Assembly: GCA_023159155.1 (NCBI GenBank)
Contig: JAJNNX010000063.1
Location: 1 to 64,000, forward strand
DNA: 64,000 nucleotides
Direction: 5' to 3'
Source: Ustulina deusta
Taxonomy: Eukaryota > Ascomycota > Sordariomycetes > Xylariales > Xylariaceae
Within the stretch, counting starts at the first letter, position 1; each line of letters begins with the position of its first letter. Under the pieces are notes generated by a model. The model was not told the origin of the DNA and ran no database searches. It was given only the letters and a program-made list of their open reading frames with translations. Of this stretch, positions 50,242 through 64,000 are shown in pieces. Both the position numbers and the translations under genes were made by a program.

Positions 50242-51865
50242 ATAATTATAAAGTTATTAAATCTATAAAAAGTAATAGTACTATATTAATAATTAATTAT
50301 TATAATATAAGAAAAAAAAATTATTTCTAATAAGTATACCTAGCTATAAATAGTTATTAATAACCCAACTTTTTTTTATATATAATATAATAAAAAGTTT
50401 ATTATTTTTATTTATACTATATATATAAAACTTAAACTTGTCTTATATTTAAAGGTTTTTAAATAAAATTAGCTAATAATAGTTTTATTAGTTTTTAAGT
50501 TACTATAAACTTTTATATTTATTCCTATTAGAGTTAGCTAAATATTAAACCTTAAATAAGTATAACGTGAGCTAAACGCTTTATTATATAAGTTAGCACT
50601 AAAAGCAGCTATAATAAAAATATTAGTATTTAATATATATAAAGCTTTGTTTTAAATAGTAATAATTATAGTTTTAAATACTAGCTTATAACTAAAAATA
50701 TTTTCTAGTTTAAGAACTACTTTGTTTTTAGTATATAAGCAAGCATATAAATACTAAAACAACATATTATATAAAAAGAATTTTTAGGTATAATATCTAT
50801 AGGTATATTAAATAGGATTAACTAATAATTAAGTATTAGTTTTAGCTAATTTTTCTAATTTAATCTTTAATTAGTAATAGCGTAAGTAAAGCTTAAGCGT
50901 TACTAATAATTTATATTTTTTATAATAGTAGTAGTAAATAAGTACTAAATTAAATATATAATAAAAAGCACTACTATAGTAGCTAAACTTAGTATTAGGA
51001 GAAAATAGCCTTTTTTTGCTACTAGACTATATATTAGCAAATATATATAGTTATAGCTTTTATTGTACTGTATATCTTTTTTATTTTTATTATAATTATA
51101 ATCTTAATTATGCTTTTTATTCTAGCTATAATTATAACTCTGGTTATATTTTCAACTACTATTATAATAGTAGTTCTAATTATTATTATAGTATATTTTT
51201 TAATTTTAATTCTATTAATTTTTTGCTTATAAATTTTTATTACTTTTTTTATTATATTAAGAACAAGGTTTATATTAAAAAGAATTATTTAATTTTTAAT
51301 ATTTTTTGCTATAGCAATAGCTATAATTGTAGTAGTCCGAATAGCAATCTAAATAATTATTTTAATAGGATAGTTTTAAAAATTAAAACATTTTTATTAA
51401 AGAAATATTAGCGCTGTTTAATAAATATTTTATTTAAAGCTTTATATTTATATATTATTTTTTAGTTTTATGCTCTAACCTATATTATATTTTTTTTATT
51501 TTTTTTATATAATTTTTAAAGTTTTTTTATTATTTAAAAATATAAATATAATCTATAATAGCTTTTTTTTATTAATTACAAATATTTTTTATAACTCTAA
51601 TCTAATTAAAGTTATTTTTTACTAATATATTATTAGCTCTAGTATAACAAAGCTTATATTATATATATTAAAAGAATATATTATAGTTTTTAGCTATATT
51701 TTAAAAAATAAGCTTTTTTTTTAAAAACTTTTAAATAATTTAACTAATATAAATTTTAAAATATATTTTTAAATATTTTATTAATCGCTTAATTTTAAAA
51801 AATCGGAAAGTTTAATATTATAAAGTAGTTATTTTATTATTTTATTATAACAAAGCTAATCCTAC

Positions 51866-52108
51866 TATAACAGTTAATACAATCTATACAGTTTTAGCAA
51901 GACCCGCAAGGACTCCAGACACACATAGTAATAAAATAAAAAGTCTGCGCACGAACCAACCTAACTTTGCAGCTATACACATAAAGTCTATATTTACCTA
52001 TTTTGTAAACTCTAACTTTTTTTATTTTTTATTTTTTTTTTAGTTTAAAGTCTTTATTTATAATATTAATAAACTAGCTATAAAAGTTTTACTTAACTAA
52101 TTATAACA
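51866..52108 (+). repeat. 5' LTR of element D
   Basis: 243 bp, TATAACAG...TTATAACA; retains GACCCGCAAGGACTCCAGAC, identical in that stretch to the young solo LTR, while the rest is RIP-mutated. Confidence 0.88.
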
Positions 52109-55100
52109 CTACTTTAAGCTTATTAATTATTTATTAATAAGTGTTTAATAAATATATATTTTTTATTTTGTTATAATTAGCAAAACATAAATAAACTTTT
52201 TTTTTTAATTATATATTTTATATAAAAAATTATATATTTTATAATATAAATCTAATTTTAATATAATTTTAATAAAACTTTTAATTTTTATATTATTTAA
52301 AAATTAATAATTTATAAAAAACTTAATTTTAAATATTTTTATTTTATTTTTAGCTTTTAAATAATTAGAATAATTTTAATTTTTAAGTATAGCTAGTTTT
52401 TTATTATTAAATAATTTTAAAAAAAATTTTTTATAAAAAAAAAAAAGATTAAGCACTAAACTTTTTTATAAATGTTTTAAATAAACTAATATTTAAAAAA
52501 AAATCCAAAAAAAATAAAAAATTAGAACTTAAAAAAATAAAATTTAAACTAAAACTAAAACAATTTAAAATAAGTAATATATTTAGAAATATAATATTAA
52601 ATATTGCAGCTATATAAGCTTGCAACTTTATATTAGTTCTAGTAGAACTTTTTTAATAAATAAAAAAAATAAAACATTAATTTTTTAATATATTTATTTT
52701 AGTACTTTTAAAAAATAACTATAATTTAATTACAAAAAATATATTTAAAAATATTAATTTTAAACTTTTTGGTTTTATTGTTTTATTTATTTTTTATTTT
52801 ATTAGTTTATTTTTTAGTATTTTAAACTTTATTTATATTAAAAAACTAATTTTAGCAAATTTATAAAAAATAAAGTTTTATTTAATAATTAGGTTTATAA
52901 ACTAATAAAAAAGCTAAATAAAAATATTATTATATTTTAAACTAAAAATAATTAATTTTAATATATTATAAACTAATTAATAATATTACTAAAATAATTT
53001 AAACTTTATTAATAATTTATTATAATTTTAATTAAATAATTATTATTTATGACATATTTTAAGCTTATATATATAAAACTAATAAAAATATTAATAAGTT
53101 TATTTTTATATTTAATAGTTTAGCTTAAAAATATTAATTTGCAAAATTATAATAAAAATATAAATTATAGAACTATTTTTATATAAATTTAAAAAAAAAC
53201 TTATATAAAGCTTTTATAAATTTAAATATTTTTTATAAATTATTTACTAATAAAATTATTAAATTAATATATTATATTAAATAAACTTATAAAAATTATT
53301 AATAAATTAAACTTGCTAATTTAATTAAACAAAAATCTAATTTAAATAATTAAGTTTTTAATAAACTAGTTTATTAATTTTTAGCTAATTTTAAAAGTTT
53401 TAAAATATTTATTTTAAAACAATTAAAATAAACATTAATTATAAAAAAAAAAAAGTTTATTAAAATAATAAAATTTGCTTTATTTATAATAAAAAAAAAT
53501 ATATATTAATTAATTGCTTTAATTAAAAGTTTAAAGTTTTAGGTGTTTAATTAGCTAAAAGAAGCTATAATAAAAATAGCTTTAATAGTTTATTTAACTT
53601 AAAAAATAAATAAAATTAATAAAAATCTTTTTATTAGTTTTTTTATTTATTTTAATTAAAATATATAATTAAAACAAATTAATTATTTTTAAAATATTTA
53701 TTTAATTATAAATTAATAATATTAAAATAAAAATTTTAGTTTTATATAATACTAAATTTTATATTTTTTTAATAATTAGTTATAAATTTATATAATAAAT
53801 CAAATAATAATTAAAAATAAAAATAGTTTAGCTAGTTAAACTTTAAAAGTTTTATAACTATTAAAATAAAATAATTAATAAAATTTATAAATATTTAATA
53901 TATATTATAAAAATTAATAATTAATTATTTAAAAATAAAATATTTTAAATTATTAATTTTAGTTATAATATTATTATTAATATTAAATAATTAATAAAAT
54001 AAAATATTTTAATAAAAATTTAAAAATAATAGTTAATCTAGCTAAATAATTTATTTTTATTAGTTTAATTTTTACTAATAATTATAATTAAACTTTTTAG
54101 CTACAAATAATAAAATATAGACCTAAAAATATAAAAAAATACAAATTAATATAATTAAGCATTAAAAAAATATTATTAAATATTAAAATAATTTTTTAAA
54201 AATAAAACAATTATTTTAAAAACAACTAAAACTAAAAAAACAAAAAAAAAACTTAGGATTTTTAAACCTAAAATAAAAAAAATCTATATAATAATTCCTA
54301 AAAAAAAAAAAAACTAAGCTACTATTAAAAAAATTATATAAAACTTTTAGAATTATTTTAATTAAAATAAATAAAAATAATTAGCTAAAAAATTTTTAAA
54401 AAAGCTTATTATAATTAAGTTTATAATAACTAAAAATAACTATATTAAGCTATTTAAAAAAAATTTAAAAATAATTAATATTTTATAAAATAAAAAAATT
54501 TAAATTAATTAAATAGTACTATAAAAAATTTTAATAATAAACTAATTTTATTTTTTTAGCTATTATATTTAAAAAAGTTTTTTTTAAAAAAAAAATCTAA
54601 AACTTTATTACTATTATAACTAAAGTTTAATATAATACTAAAACTTAATAATAAAAAATATATTTTTAGTTTTTATTAATATTATATATTTATATAGTTT
54701 ATTTTATTTAAAAAAAAGTTTATAAATAAACGATTAGCTATAAACTTTATTAAATAAAATATAAACTTAAATATTCTTTTTATTTTATTTATATTTAAAC
54801 TTAAATTAATTAAATATAAATTTATAATTAATTACTAATAAAAAAATATATATTTAAAAAATTAAATTATATTAGTTTTAAATATTAATAATACTATATT
54901 TAATTATTATAATATTACTTAATTTATTAAACTAAATATTATTAACGCTTTTTATTAATTACTATTAATTATAAAATTATATTACTTTATTTTTTTTTAA
55001 ACTTATAAAAAAATATTTTAATAAAAAGTTTTATTTTTTAGTTTAAAAATAAAACCTGTTTAATAGCAAGCTTTTATTAATATATAAATCTAAAAACTTT

Positions 55101-57592
55101 TAAACAAATTTGCAAATATTTATATAAATAATATTTTAATTTATTTTAAAACTAAAAAATAGTACTAAATTTATTATAAAAAAAAAATTTATTATTTATG
55201 TTAAACTAAATATTAAAAAAATATTAAAAAATCTTGTTTTAATATATTAGTTATTAATTATTTAAAAATAATAATAAAAGCTAAAATAAAAATTAGAATT
55301 AATTCTATAAAAATTTAAATAATTCTAAATTAAGATTTTAATAATTTTAAAAATATTAAATTAATCTAGTTATTTTTTAAGCTTTATAATTATTTTTATA
55401 TATTTATTTATTATATTAATAAAATTGCTATTTTTTTTAAATTAACTATTAAAAAAAAATAAACTATTTATAATAAAACTAAAACAAAAATAAATTTTTA
55501 AATATATAAAACTGCTAGCTTATAAAGCATTTGTTTTAGTTTTTTTTAAGCCCGGCTAACTAATATAAATAAAAACAAATGTTTTATATAATATAACAAA
55601 AAGATTATTTAGCAGTAATAAAAAAATATAACCTAAAAACCTATAAAATATTTTTTTAAAATAATAATACTAATTAAACAAACTTATTTAATTTAAAACT
55701 ATAAACTTCTAGTAATAATATATATTTTAAAATATTATTACTTAAAGCTTTTTAAAACTAAATTTTTTATAATAATTAATTATTAAGTTTTATTATATTT
55801 TTTAAATAAACAGATTTTATTAATATAACAAATATATTAAACTAATTTTTTATTAAACTTTAATATTACTTTTTAATATTAATTAAAACAAAAAAATATA
55901 ATAACTAATGTTTTATTAAAAAAAATAGCTAAGCTTTTTATAATTAAAACTAAAAAAATTAAAAAATAAATAATAGCATTAGTTTTATTTAACAAAATAC
56001 TAAATCTTATATTAACTATAGACCTTTTATTTAATATTTTTTAAAAAGCTAACTTAGTAAACCTAATTAAATAAAAAAACTAGTTATAAAAACTAAAAAA
56101 TAAAAACAAAAAACTATATATATTTAAAATTATTTTAAATAGAACTATTTTTTTTTATATAGCTTTAATTTAAAAAACTTATATATTTTTAATTATTATA
56201 TATTAAAATTAATACAAAATAATCAAAATATTAACACAAAAATATTATTAATTTTATTTAAAATATAATTATTATAATTATAAAAAAAACAAAATATTAT
56301 AAAATAAGACTTCCGGCCTTTTTTATTTATTATTTATATTAGCTATAATATAGCAATATATAGTAGTAAATAGCAAAAGTATATTATTTAACTAATAAGG
56401 TTATAACTATATATAAATATTTATAAACAAGTTTAATTATTTAATTATAATTTTATTTAGCAAAAAATAAATATTATAAAGTTATTAGCTATATAATACT
56501 ACAAAAATCTATATCAATTTTTTAGTATATTAAATATATAAATATTAAATAATATAAAACTATTTATTTTTAAATTTATAATAATAATTAATAATTTTAT
56601 AAATATTAAATACTGCTTTAATAGCACTTATTACTTTTAAACTTAAAAAATAATAAAATTAATTAATTAAAAATTAAATTAATAATTTTGTTTTTATATT
56701 AATAAATACTAAAACAATTAGAATATTTATTTTTTTGCTTTAAATTTTATATATAATTTTTTATGATATTTATTAATTAATATATTACTACTAAAAATAG
56801 CAATAAAAATTAAAACATAAAACTTTTTAATAGTAAATATTAGTAAAACTATTATAAATTCTAATACTAAGCAATAAGCGTTCGAACTAGTCCGCTAAAC
56901 TTAAAACGTTTAAAAAATAATATATAATATAGCAACCTTTGCATAAAAATAATATAAGCTATAAACTAACAAAAAAAAACGCTTAGTAAATTTTAAAATA
57001 AAAAACAAAATTTTTTGAAAAAAAAAAGTTTTATAATATAAGCGTTAACTATTAAATTAAATTTTTAATTAATCAAACTTTTTAAAATCTTAAAAAAACA
57101 AAAATTTAGTTATATTTTTAACTTGTTTAATTTTTACAAAATAAAAACCCTATTTTATACTAACTAATTATAAAAAATAAGCAATAATTCTTTATTTTAA
57201 TAAATTTAATTACTACTTTTAGCTAAAAATATTAATAGCAAAACAAAATTTAAAATTAAACAAATTAAATAATTAAAAATATATAAAAAAAGCAAAAAGT
57301 TATAATATTAAGTTGCTTAAAAAAACTATAATCTTAATAATATTTAATATATAGCTTAGAATTTTAAAAATATGCTAATTAAACTTAACTAATTTTATAA
57401 AACTTATAAAAAAGCTTTTAGACTTTTTATAAAATTATAAAAATAAATATATATAGTAGTAATTAATAAGTTTATAAACAATTATAAAAATAATAATAAA
57501 GCAATATAATATAAAAAAACTTTATAAACCTAATATTATTAGTAATTTTAAATTAAAACTATATTTAAACTTTTAGTTTTAAAAAGAAATAG

Positions 57593-57836
57593 TATAATAG
57601 TTAGTATAATTTATATAATCTTAGCAAAACTTGCAAAAATTCTAGACCTATATAGCAATAAAATAAAAAGTCTATATATAGACTAACCTAATTTTATAGC
57701 TATATATATAGAGTTTATATTTATTTACCCTATAAACTCTGACTTCCTTTTTTCCTTTTTTTCTTTTTTAGCTTAAAGTCTTTGTTTATAGTATTAATAA
57801 ACTAGCTATAGAAGCTTTACTCGACTGATCGTGACA
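57593..57836 (+). repeat. 3' LTR of element D
   Basis: 244 bp ending CTCGACTGATCGTGACA; its 3' third is well preserved whereas its 5' part is mutated, the reverse of the 5' LTR. Confidence 0.88.
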
Positions 57837-58090
57837 CCTACTAGTAAATAGTTAAATAAAAATATAACTTAGTTGCTTTTTAATTTATTTATTTTTAGTA
57901 TAATATTAATATAGTTAATAAAAAAATAAACATTAATATAAATAATGTTTTTTTTATTGGCTATAACCTTTTAATTATTAAAGTTATTTTATTTTAAATT
58001 AAAAATGTTAATATTATTATATTTAAGCTTAGGTATTTTTTTTTTAATAAATATTAATTTAGTACTAGAAGTATTTTTTTTTAGTTATTA

Positions 58091-58192
<102 letters not shown>

Positions 58193-59287
58193 ATAATTAG
58201 GATTATTATTATTATTGTTTAGTTTTAAAAAATTTAGGGAATTTTTATTTAATATTTGATATATTTTAGGCTTTTTTTTATAACTAGATTGTAGTAAAGG
58301 AAGCATTAAAGTTATAAGATTAAGTATAGCTATGTTTACTATAAACTTAATATTTAATATAAACTATATAAATTTTGCTTTTAAAACTAATGCTAAGCTT
58401 TATATAATAAATATTTTGATTAAATTATTAAGCTTTTTATTTATTATATATAATATATTTATAAATTTTTTGTGCTAGATATAAAATTTAATAAATTTTT
58501 AATAAAATATTTTAATATTTTTATATATTAACAAAATATTAAAATTAATTTTTAAAAAATATTTAATAAAAAAACTTATTGTTTTTTTATTAAACTTAAT
58601 ATTTTTTATATAAAAGTTAAACAATAGATTTATAGTTCTTAATATTAATTAAAAGTTTTATAAGTTATAAAAATTGCTATATTTATTTAAGTTTAAGCTT
58701 AGCAAAAGTTTATTTATTAAATTTATTATATTATTTAATAAATATTTTAAAAAATAAAAGTTATTAAAACAAAATATAAACTAGCTTATAAATAATATAA
58801 AATAAATAATATAAAATAAATAATATAAAATAAACTATATATAAAAAGTATAGAAATAAAATTAAATTAAATAAAATATATATATTTAAATTAGCTAATA
58901 AGCATACTTTAATTAATATTTTGCTTAATATTTTTAAAAGTATTTATAATATTTGTAAGCTTTTTTAATATTTTTAATTATTATATATAATATAACTTTA
59001 ATAACTAATTAATTTTTAAAATATAGAAATATTATATTAAGCTTACTTTTTAATATTAAGCTTATTTATAAGTTTTTATAAAAATATATATAAAATATAA
59101 AAATCTATATATAGCTTAGTAGTTATATTTATTTAAATAGTATAACGTTAGTAATATTATTATAACTTATAAAATATAAAGTATTAGTTTACTATTTTTA
59201 AAAAAATATTTTTATAATTTTATAAAATTAAAAAAAATAATATAATATAACGTTTATAATAAAACAAAGCATAGTAAAGCACTATTT

Positions 59288-59490
59288 TGATAAAAAAACT
59301 AATAAGTATATAAATAAAAATAATAAATTAAAAAAAAATAAGTGCGTAGCAAAATATTAAAAGGTTTAATATATTTGTGTGCGAGGTCCCACTCATAGGA
59401 GCACAGGCTATCTAGTATGGACCTATCCTGACCTGGGGCATAGGCCACTATTTAAGGTTGCTAGTTCGAGCCCCTTATAGGTCTCTATTA
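59288..59490. repeat. Right LTR of element E
   Basis: 203 bp; better preserved than its left partner. Contains GCGAGGTCCCACTCATAGGA, GACCTGGGGCATAGGCCAC and GTTGCTAGTTCGAGCCCC; the last resembles a tRNA B-box (GGTTCGANTCC). Confidence 0.85.
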
Positions 59491-60105
59491 TTTTTTTAAT
59501 ATAAATAAAATTTAAAATATTAAAAAATAAACTAATAAAATTAAAAAGTTTAAAGTTAATATTTTTAAATCTATTTTTTATTATTAAATTATAATTATTT
59601 TTTAAAAGTACTAAAATAAATATAATAAAAAATTAATATTTTATTTTTTTTATTTATTAAAAAAGTTTTATTAAAATTAATATAAAGTTATAAATATATA
59701 TAGTTTTAATATTTTTTTATTTTTTTTAAATTTTTTTTTAAATGTTAGTTTGCTTAAAATATTTATAAAAAAGTTTAGTACAAAAATTTTCTTTTTTTTT
59801 ATAAAATTTTTTTTTTAAAATTATTTAATAATAAAAAATTAACTATGTTTAAAAACTAAAATTATGTTAATTATTTAAAAACTAAAAATAAATTTAAAAT
59901 ATTTAAAGTTAAGTTTTTTATAAATTATTAGCTTTTAAATAATATAAAAATTAAAAATTTTATTAAAGTTATATTAAAATTAGGTTTATAATAAAAAATA
60001 TATAATTAAAAAAAAAAGTTTATTTATATTTTACTAACTATAACAAAATAAAAAATATATATTTATTAAATATTTATTAATAAATAATTAATAAATATAA
60101 AGTAA

Positions 60106-60332
60106 TATTATAATTAGTTAAATCAAGTTTTTATAGTTAATTTATTAATATTATAAATAAAAATTTTAAACTAAAAAAAAAAAAAAAAAAAAAAAAAGTT
60201 AGAATTTATAAAATAAATAAATATAGATTTTATATATATAGCTATAAAGTTATAAGTTGGTTTATATATAGACTTTTTATTTTATTGCTATATAGGTTTA
60301 AAGTTTTTATAAGTTTTACTAAAACTATAATA
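60106..60332 (-). repeat. LTR of element C, right end
   Basis: Reverse-orientation LTR adjoining the internal sequence that matches the left flank of the LTR at 5,137; contains an A homopolymer block at about 60,172-60,197. Confidence 0.78.
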
Positions 60333-63300
60333 ACTATTATAATAGTAAAAAAGTTGTTTAAAATATAGATTTTAATAATAGTAGTAAAACTAAAAACTTA
60401 ACTATAAAAAAATATATTTATTTTATTAATAAAAAAACAAAAATAATTAATAAAATATATATAACTATTAAATATAAAAAAAATATTAAAAAAATATATT
60501 AAAAATATTTATATAAAATAAGCTAAACTAAAGAAAAAAAAATTATATAAAAAAAATTATATTAATAATATTACCTATACTAAAACTAACTAACCAAAAA
60601 ATTAAAAAAGAATATTATATATTTTTAAATTTTTGTTTAAAATCATTTTAAAAGCTTTAAAATTAAGGTTTGCTTAGATATAAAATGTTTTAATATATTA
60701 ATTTTTATTTATTAATAGAATAAAAGTATAGTTCGTAGTTACTTAAACTATAAATTTTAATATATATATAAAAAAATATATTAAAAAGAATATTAATTAA
60801 AATAAAACTTATATTAAAATATAAAATAAAACAGAAACTAAGCTACTTTTAATAGTATTTATCCTAAAAGTATTAGTAATATATATAATAATTATATTTA
60901 TAATAATAATACTATTTATAAATATAAAATTTATTAATTTATTAATATTTATTAATAAAAAAATAAAATCATAAAGCTATACTATTTTAAAATAAAATAA
61001 AATATAGCTTATAATATAATATTAAAAAAATATTTATTAAAAAAAGTTATTATTTATAACTTATATATTTAGCTAATTATTAAAAAAATAAATATATTTA
61101 TAATTAAATTAATAATTAAAATAATTATAATAATAAATAATATATTATAAAAAAAATCTATAAATTATTTAATAAATATAATATTTTTTATAATAAAAAT
61201 ATTATATTTATATTAAATAATTAAAAAATATAAATAAACTTAATAAATAAATAGTAAGATTAGTTTAAAACTATTGAAATATATTTATTAAATATTAAAT
61301 ATAATATAATATATATTTTAAAAACATTATATTTATAAATAAACTTGTTTTAATTATTTATTTTATTTTTATTATTTAAAAAATAGTTAATAGTATTAAA
61401 AAAAATTAATTAATAATAGATTTATAATTATTAAATAAAATTATAATATTAAATATATATTTATTATTTAGTTAAAATAATATAATTAAAAATATTATTA
61501 GGACAAATTATTAAAAGTTACTATTGCGCTAAAAAACCAAAAAACTACAAATATTGCAGCTTTTATATATATTAGCCTTATTATACTATTATAGCATAAT
61601 AAATGCCCCCCTAGAATATAAGGTAAGCTAATATGTCCTATACGCTAATATACCTTAGAGCGTATTACACTTTACTAAAAAAAACCTTTTATATAAGCTT
61701 AAACCGCAGACTTATAGTAACCTAAGTTAACCTTCCAATTATAGTATACGTATAGCTATTTTAGCGTACTAATTATAGCCCTTGCTAGCCGTTAGCTTAG
61801 CTGCCCTTCGGCTAATAAAACAAAGGCAAAACTTTCGGTTTAATTAATATAAATAGTAGTACTACTTATTAAAACAAATTGCCAAAAGTTACTATTACGC
61901 TAAAAAGCCAAAGGATTGCAAATATTGCAGCTTTTGCGTATATTAGCCTTATTATGCCATTGCAGCATAATAAATATAATTAATAAATTTTAATTTATAT
62001 TATTTAATATATTAAGCTTTTTTTTAAATTATTAATAAATTTTATATATTATAATAAAATAATTATTATTAGTGTTTAAAGTTTTAAAAAATTAAATATA
62101 ATATTAATAATAAACATATTATTAAAATAAATGATAAAATTAAAATATTAAAAATATATATTAGAATAGCTAGTTAGTTATACAATAAAATAGCTTAGTT
62201 TAACTATAAAATTAAGGCATTATAATAAAAACAACTAACTTGCTAGATTAAATAAAATAAAATAAAAACTTATTTATTAAAAAGTTTAAACTAGTAAAAT
62301 AAAGTTTTATTTTTAACGTTATTTTTAAATTAATAAAAAAAACAGAGAGAGCTAAAAAATATTATAAAAATATTTATATATATAAAAAACTATAAAAAAT
62401 AATTTAATTAAATATATAATGAATAAATATATTAATAAACTATATATTAATTAAAAAAATAATAATATATATTTTATTATATATTATAAATTTAAATAAT
62501 ACTAATTTAAAACTTGTTAATATAACTAATTATTTTTTTTTATTTTAGTTTAAAGTTTATTATATATTAGGAATATTAAACCTCATACTAAATATATTAA
62601 ATAATATTTATTAAGTATACTTTATATAAAAAAATAAAATTACAATCAATTTTTTTATATTAACTTTAATAATTAATAATAAGTTAAAAACAAAAATAAC
62701 CTCAAGGTATAATAGTAATACTAAATATAACTAAATAAAAAATATTTTATTTAAAAAAAAAAGAATAGCAAGCTAAATAGCCCTGCTACTAAACGAACTA
62801 TATATTAAAAACGTATAATAGCCCTTTTTTTGTTTAATAATAATCTTTTTTTTTTATATTAGCTCTAATAAAAAACCATTTTTATATATTTTAAAAAACT
62901 ATATTAAAAATATGAGTTATTCTTTTTATATTATTATTATAGATTTTATTATAAATATATTGCTAGTAAAATCTAGAAAGTTTTTTTAAAACATAAAAAA
63001 ATATAATTATTTTAATATATTATAACAACCCTGCTATATTAAATAAGCCAATATAATAGTTTGTTGTAGTATCGTAGTAATAAAGTTTGTTTAATACAAA
63101 GTTAATATTATAATAAATCTAATGCTTATATTGTTTAATACTTGTTAAAAAATAAACTTTTATATAAATAGTTCTAAAAACTATTTATATATTTAAATTA
63201 AATAATAAAAAAGAACTATTTACTATAAAATATAATAAATATATTTATAACTTTATAGCTATTTTTATTATTATTTAATATTAAGTTTTGCTAATTAAAC

Positions 63301-64000
63301 TTTGTTTTTTTAGTTTACTTGCTTACTAGTAATCTAAACTTATGTTTTTACTAATAATTTATTATATAACTTAAAGCTTTTAATATTTTTTTTATTAGTT
63401 ATATATTAAAAGCTTTTTTTTGCGCTTTATATTTAATTTTTTTAATAAATCTTTTATATTGTTAGTTCGTAATATTAATTATTTTTTAAAATTATTGCTT
63501 TTAATAATTTTTAATTAGTAAGTTTTTTTTTTTTTAGGTCCTTTGTTTTGTTTCTTTTTTTAGGTTTTTTTTTACTAATTTTTAAAAATATCTAGTTATA
63601 TAAAAAAATCTAAATCTATTAAAACTAAACAATATTTTGCTTTAGCTTTTTTAATCGAATAGGTCAGACATAAAGTTATGCTTTATTTTTGTTGTTTTAA
63701 TTGTTTTTTTTTTATAAAATAACAAACAGTATTTTTTGCTACAAAAAATATATTTGTACTAATTATTTCTGCAATAGTTCTAATATTTTTATAAACTTTT
63801 TTAACTAAATTATATTTAAATATTAATATTTTAAATATATAAAAAAAGCCGCTAAAATTTAAATTATATTTAGTAAAATTTAAATAAAACTTTTTTTAAA
63901 TTGTTTTGTTTTTGTTTATAAAAGTGTTTTTTTTAAAAATAAAAAGTTTAAATAATAAATTATAAATTTTAATTTTTTAATAAATTAAATAAGTTAGATT
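60333..64000. other. AT-rich degraded DNA, mostly unclassified
   Basis: RIP-type composition to the end of the window, except for a less degraded patch at about 61,500-61,980. No gene or LTR assigned. Confidence 0.5.
61503..61975. repeat. 102-bp direct repeats flanking a 269-bp less-mutated spacer
   Basis: Copies at 61,503-61,604 and 61,874-61,975 share AAAAGTTACTATT(G/A)CGCTAAAAA, AAATATTGCAGCTTTT and ATATTAGCCTTATTAT, ending GCATAATAAAT; the differences are mainly transitions, with more A/T in the first copy. The spacer keeps GC words (GCCCTTGCTAGCCGTTAGC). Total 473 bp, so a short terminal-repeat element (TRIM-like) is possible, but no target duplication or TG..CA ends are clear. Confidence 0.6.

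Larger units (their letters stand above)
51866..57836 (+). mobile_element. Element D: full-length Gypsy-type LTR retrotransposon with target duplication
   Basis: LTRs at 51,866-52,108 and 57,593-57,836, internal region 52,109-57,592, total 5,971 bp, flanked by the 5-bp direct repeat CCTAC at 51,861-51,865 and 57,837-57,841. It lies inside element E. The internal region is collinear with B and is the reverse of A and C; the decayed RT/RNase H junction can be read from about 55,373 (F-F-K-L-Y-N-Y-F-Y-I-F-I). All coding frames are destroyed by stops, so not autonomous now. Confidence 0.9.

Noticed and set aside
51016..51411. 131-codon Tyr/Asn/Phe-rich frame
   Set aside because: Composition follows from AT-rich DNA; lies inside the degraded element E with no recognisable motif.

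Overview
The window is a chromosomal segment of a filamentous ascomycete (Pezizomycotina). Evidence: genes with several short introns (about 44-144 bp, GTRNGT donors, CTRAC/CTGAC-type branch points), a class I and a class II hydrophobin, fungal-type P450s, and long blocks of DNA almost emptied of G and C in which transposon copies differ by C-to-T/G-to-A transitions, the signature of repeat-induced point mutation (RIP). Species cannot be fixed from the sequence.

Layout. 1-~11,110: RIP-degraded LTR retrotransposons (element A, minus strand, nested in element B, plus strand; a decayed Ty3/Gypsy RT/RNase H junction is still readable). ~11,110-36,602: normal-composition gene island. 36,614-64,000: a foldback element, tandem repeats, then a nest of retrotransposons. 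Element C (40,816-60,332) contains a solo LTR (44,251-44,494) and element E (45,611-59,490), and E contains element D (51,866-57,836). D and E keep 5-bp target-site duplications (CCTAC, TTTTT); the solo LTR has a near match.

Gene island, left to right: a DEDDh 3'-5' exonuclease-like protein (Gfd2/YDR514C-type, minus), a secreted Ser/Thr-rich mucin-like protein (minus), a class I hydrophobin (plus), a class II hydrophobin (plus), a P450 pseudogene (plus), P450-1 (minus), P450-2 (minus), P450-3 (plus, divergent from P450-2) and a wax-synthase-like membrane O-acyltransferase (plus). Large intergenic spaces (13.0-14.9, 16.9-20.1, 20.7-25.0 kb) hold no gene I can recognise, but one contains a long imperfect hairpin.

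Three intact P450s, a P450 relic and an acyltransferase within about 11 kb look like the tailoring part of a secondary-metabolite (probably terpenoid-type) gene cluster: oxygenations followed by O-acylation. No backbone enzyme (terpene synthase, PKS, NRPS), transporter or regulator is visible here. The acyltransferase ends 11 bp before the AT-rich block, so the cluster is either a remnant or is broken by transposons. The exon joins and product calls were read by eye from motifs and splice signals; no database search was run.
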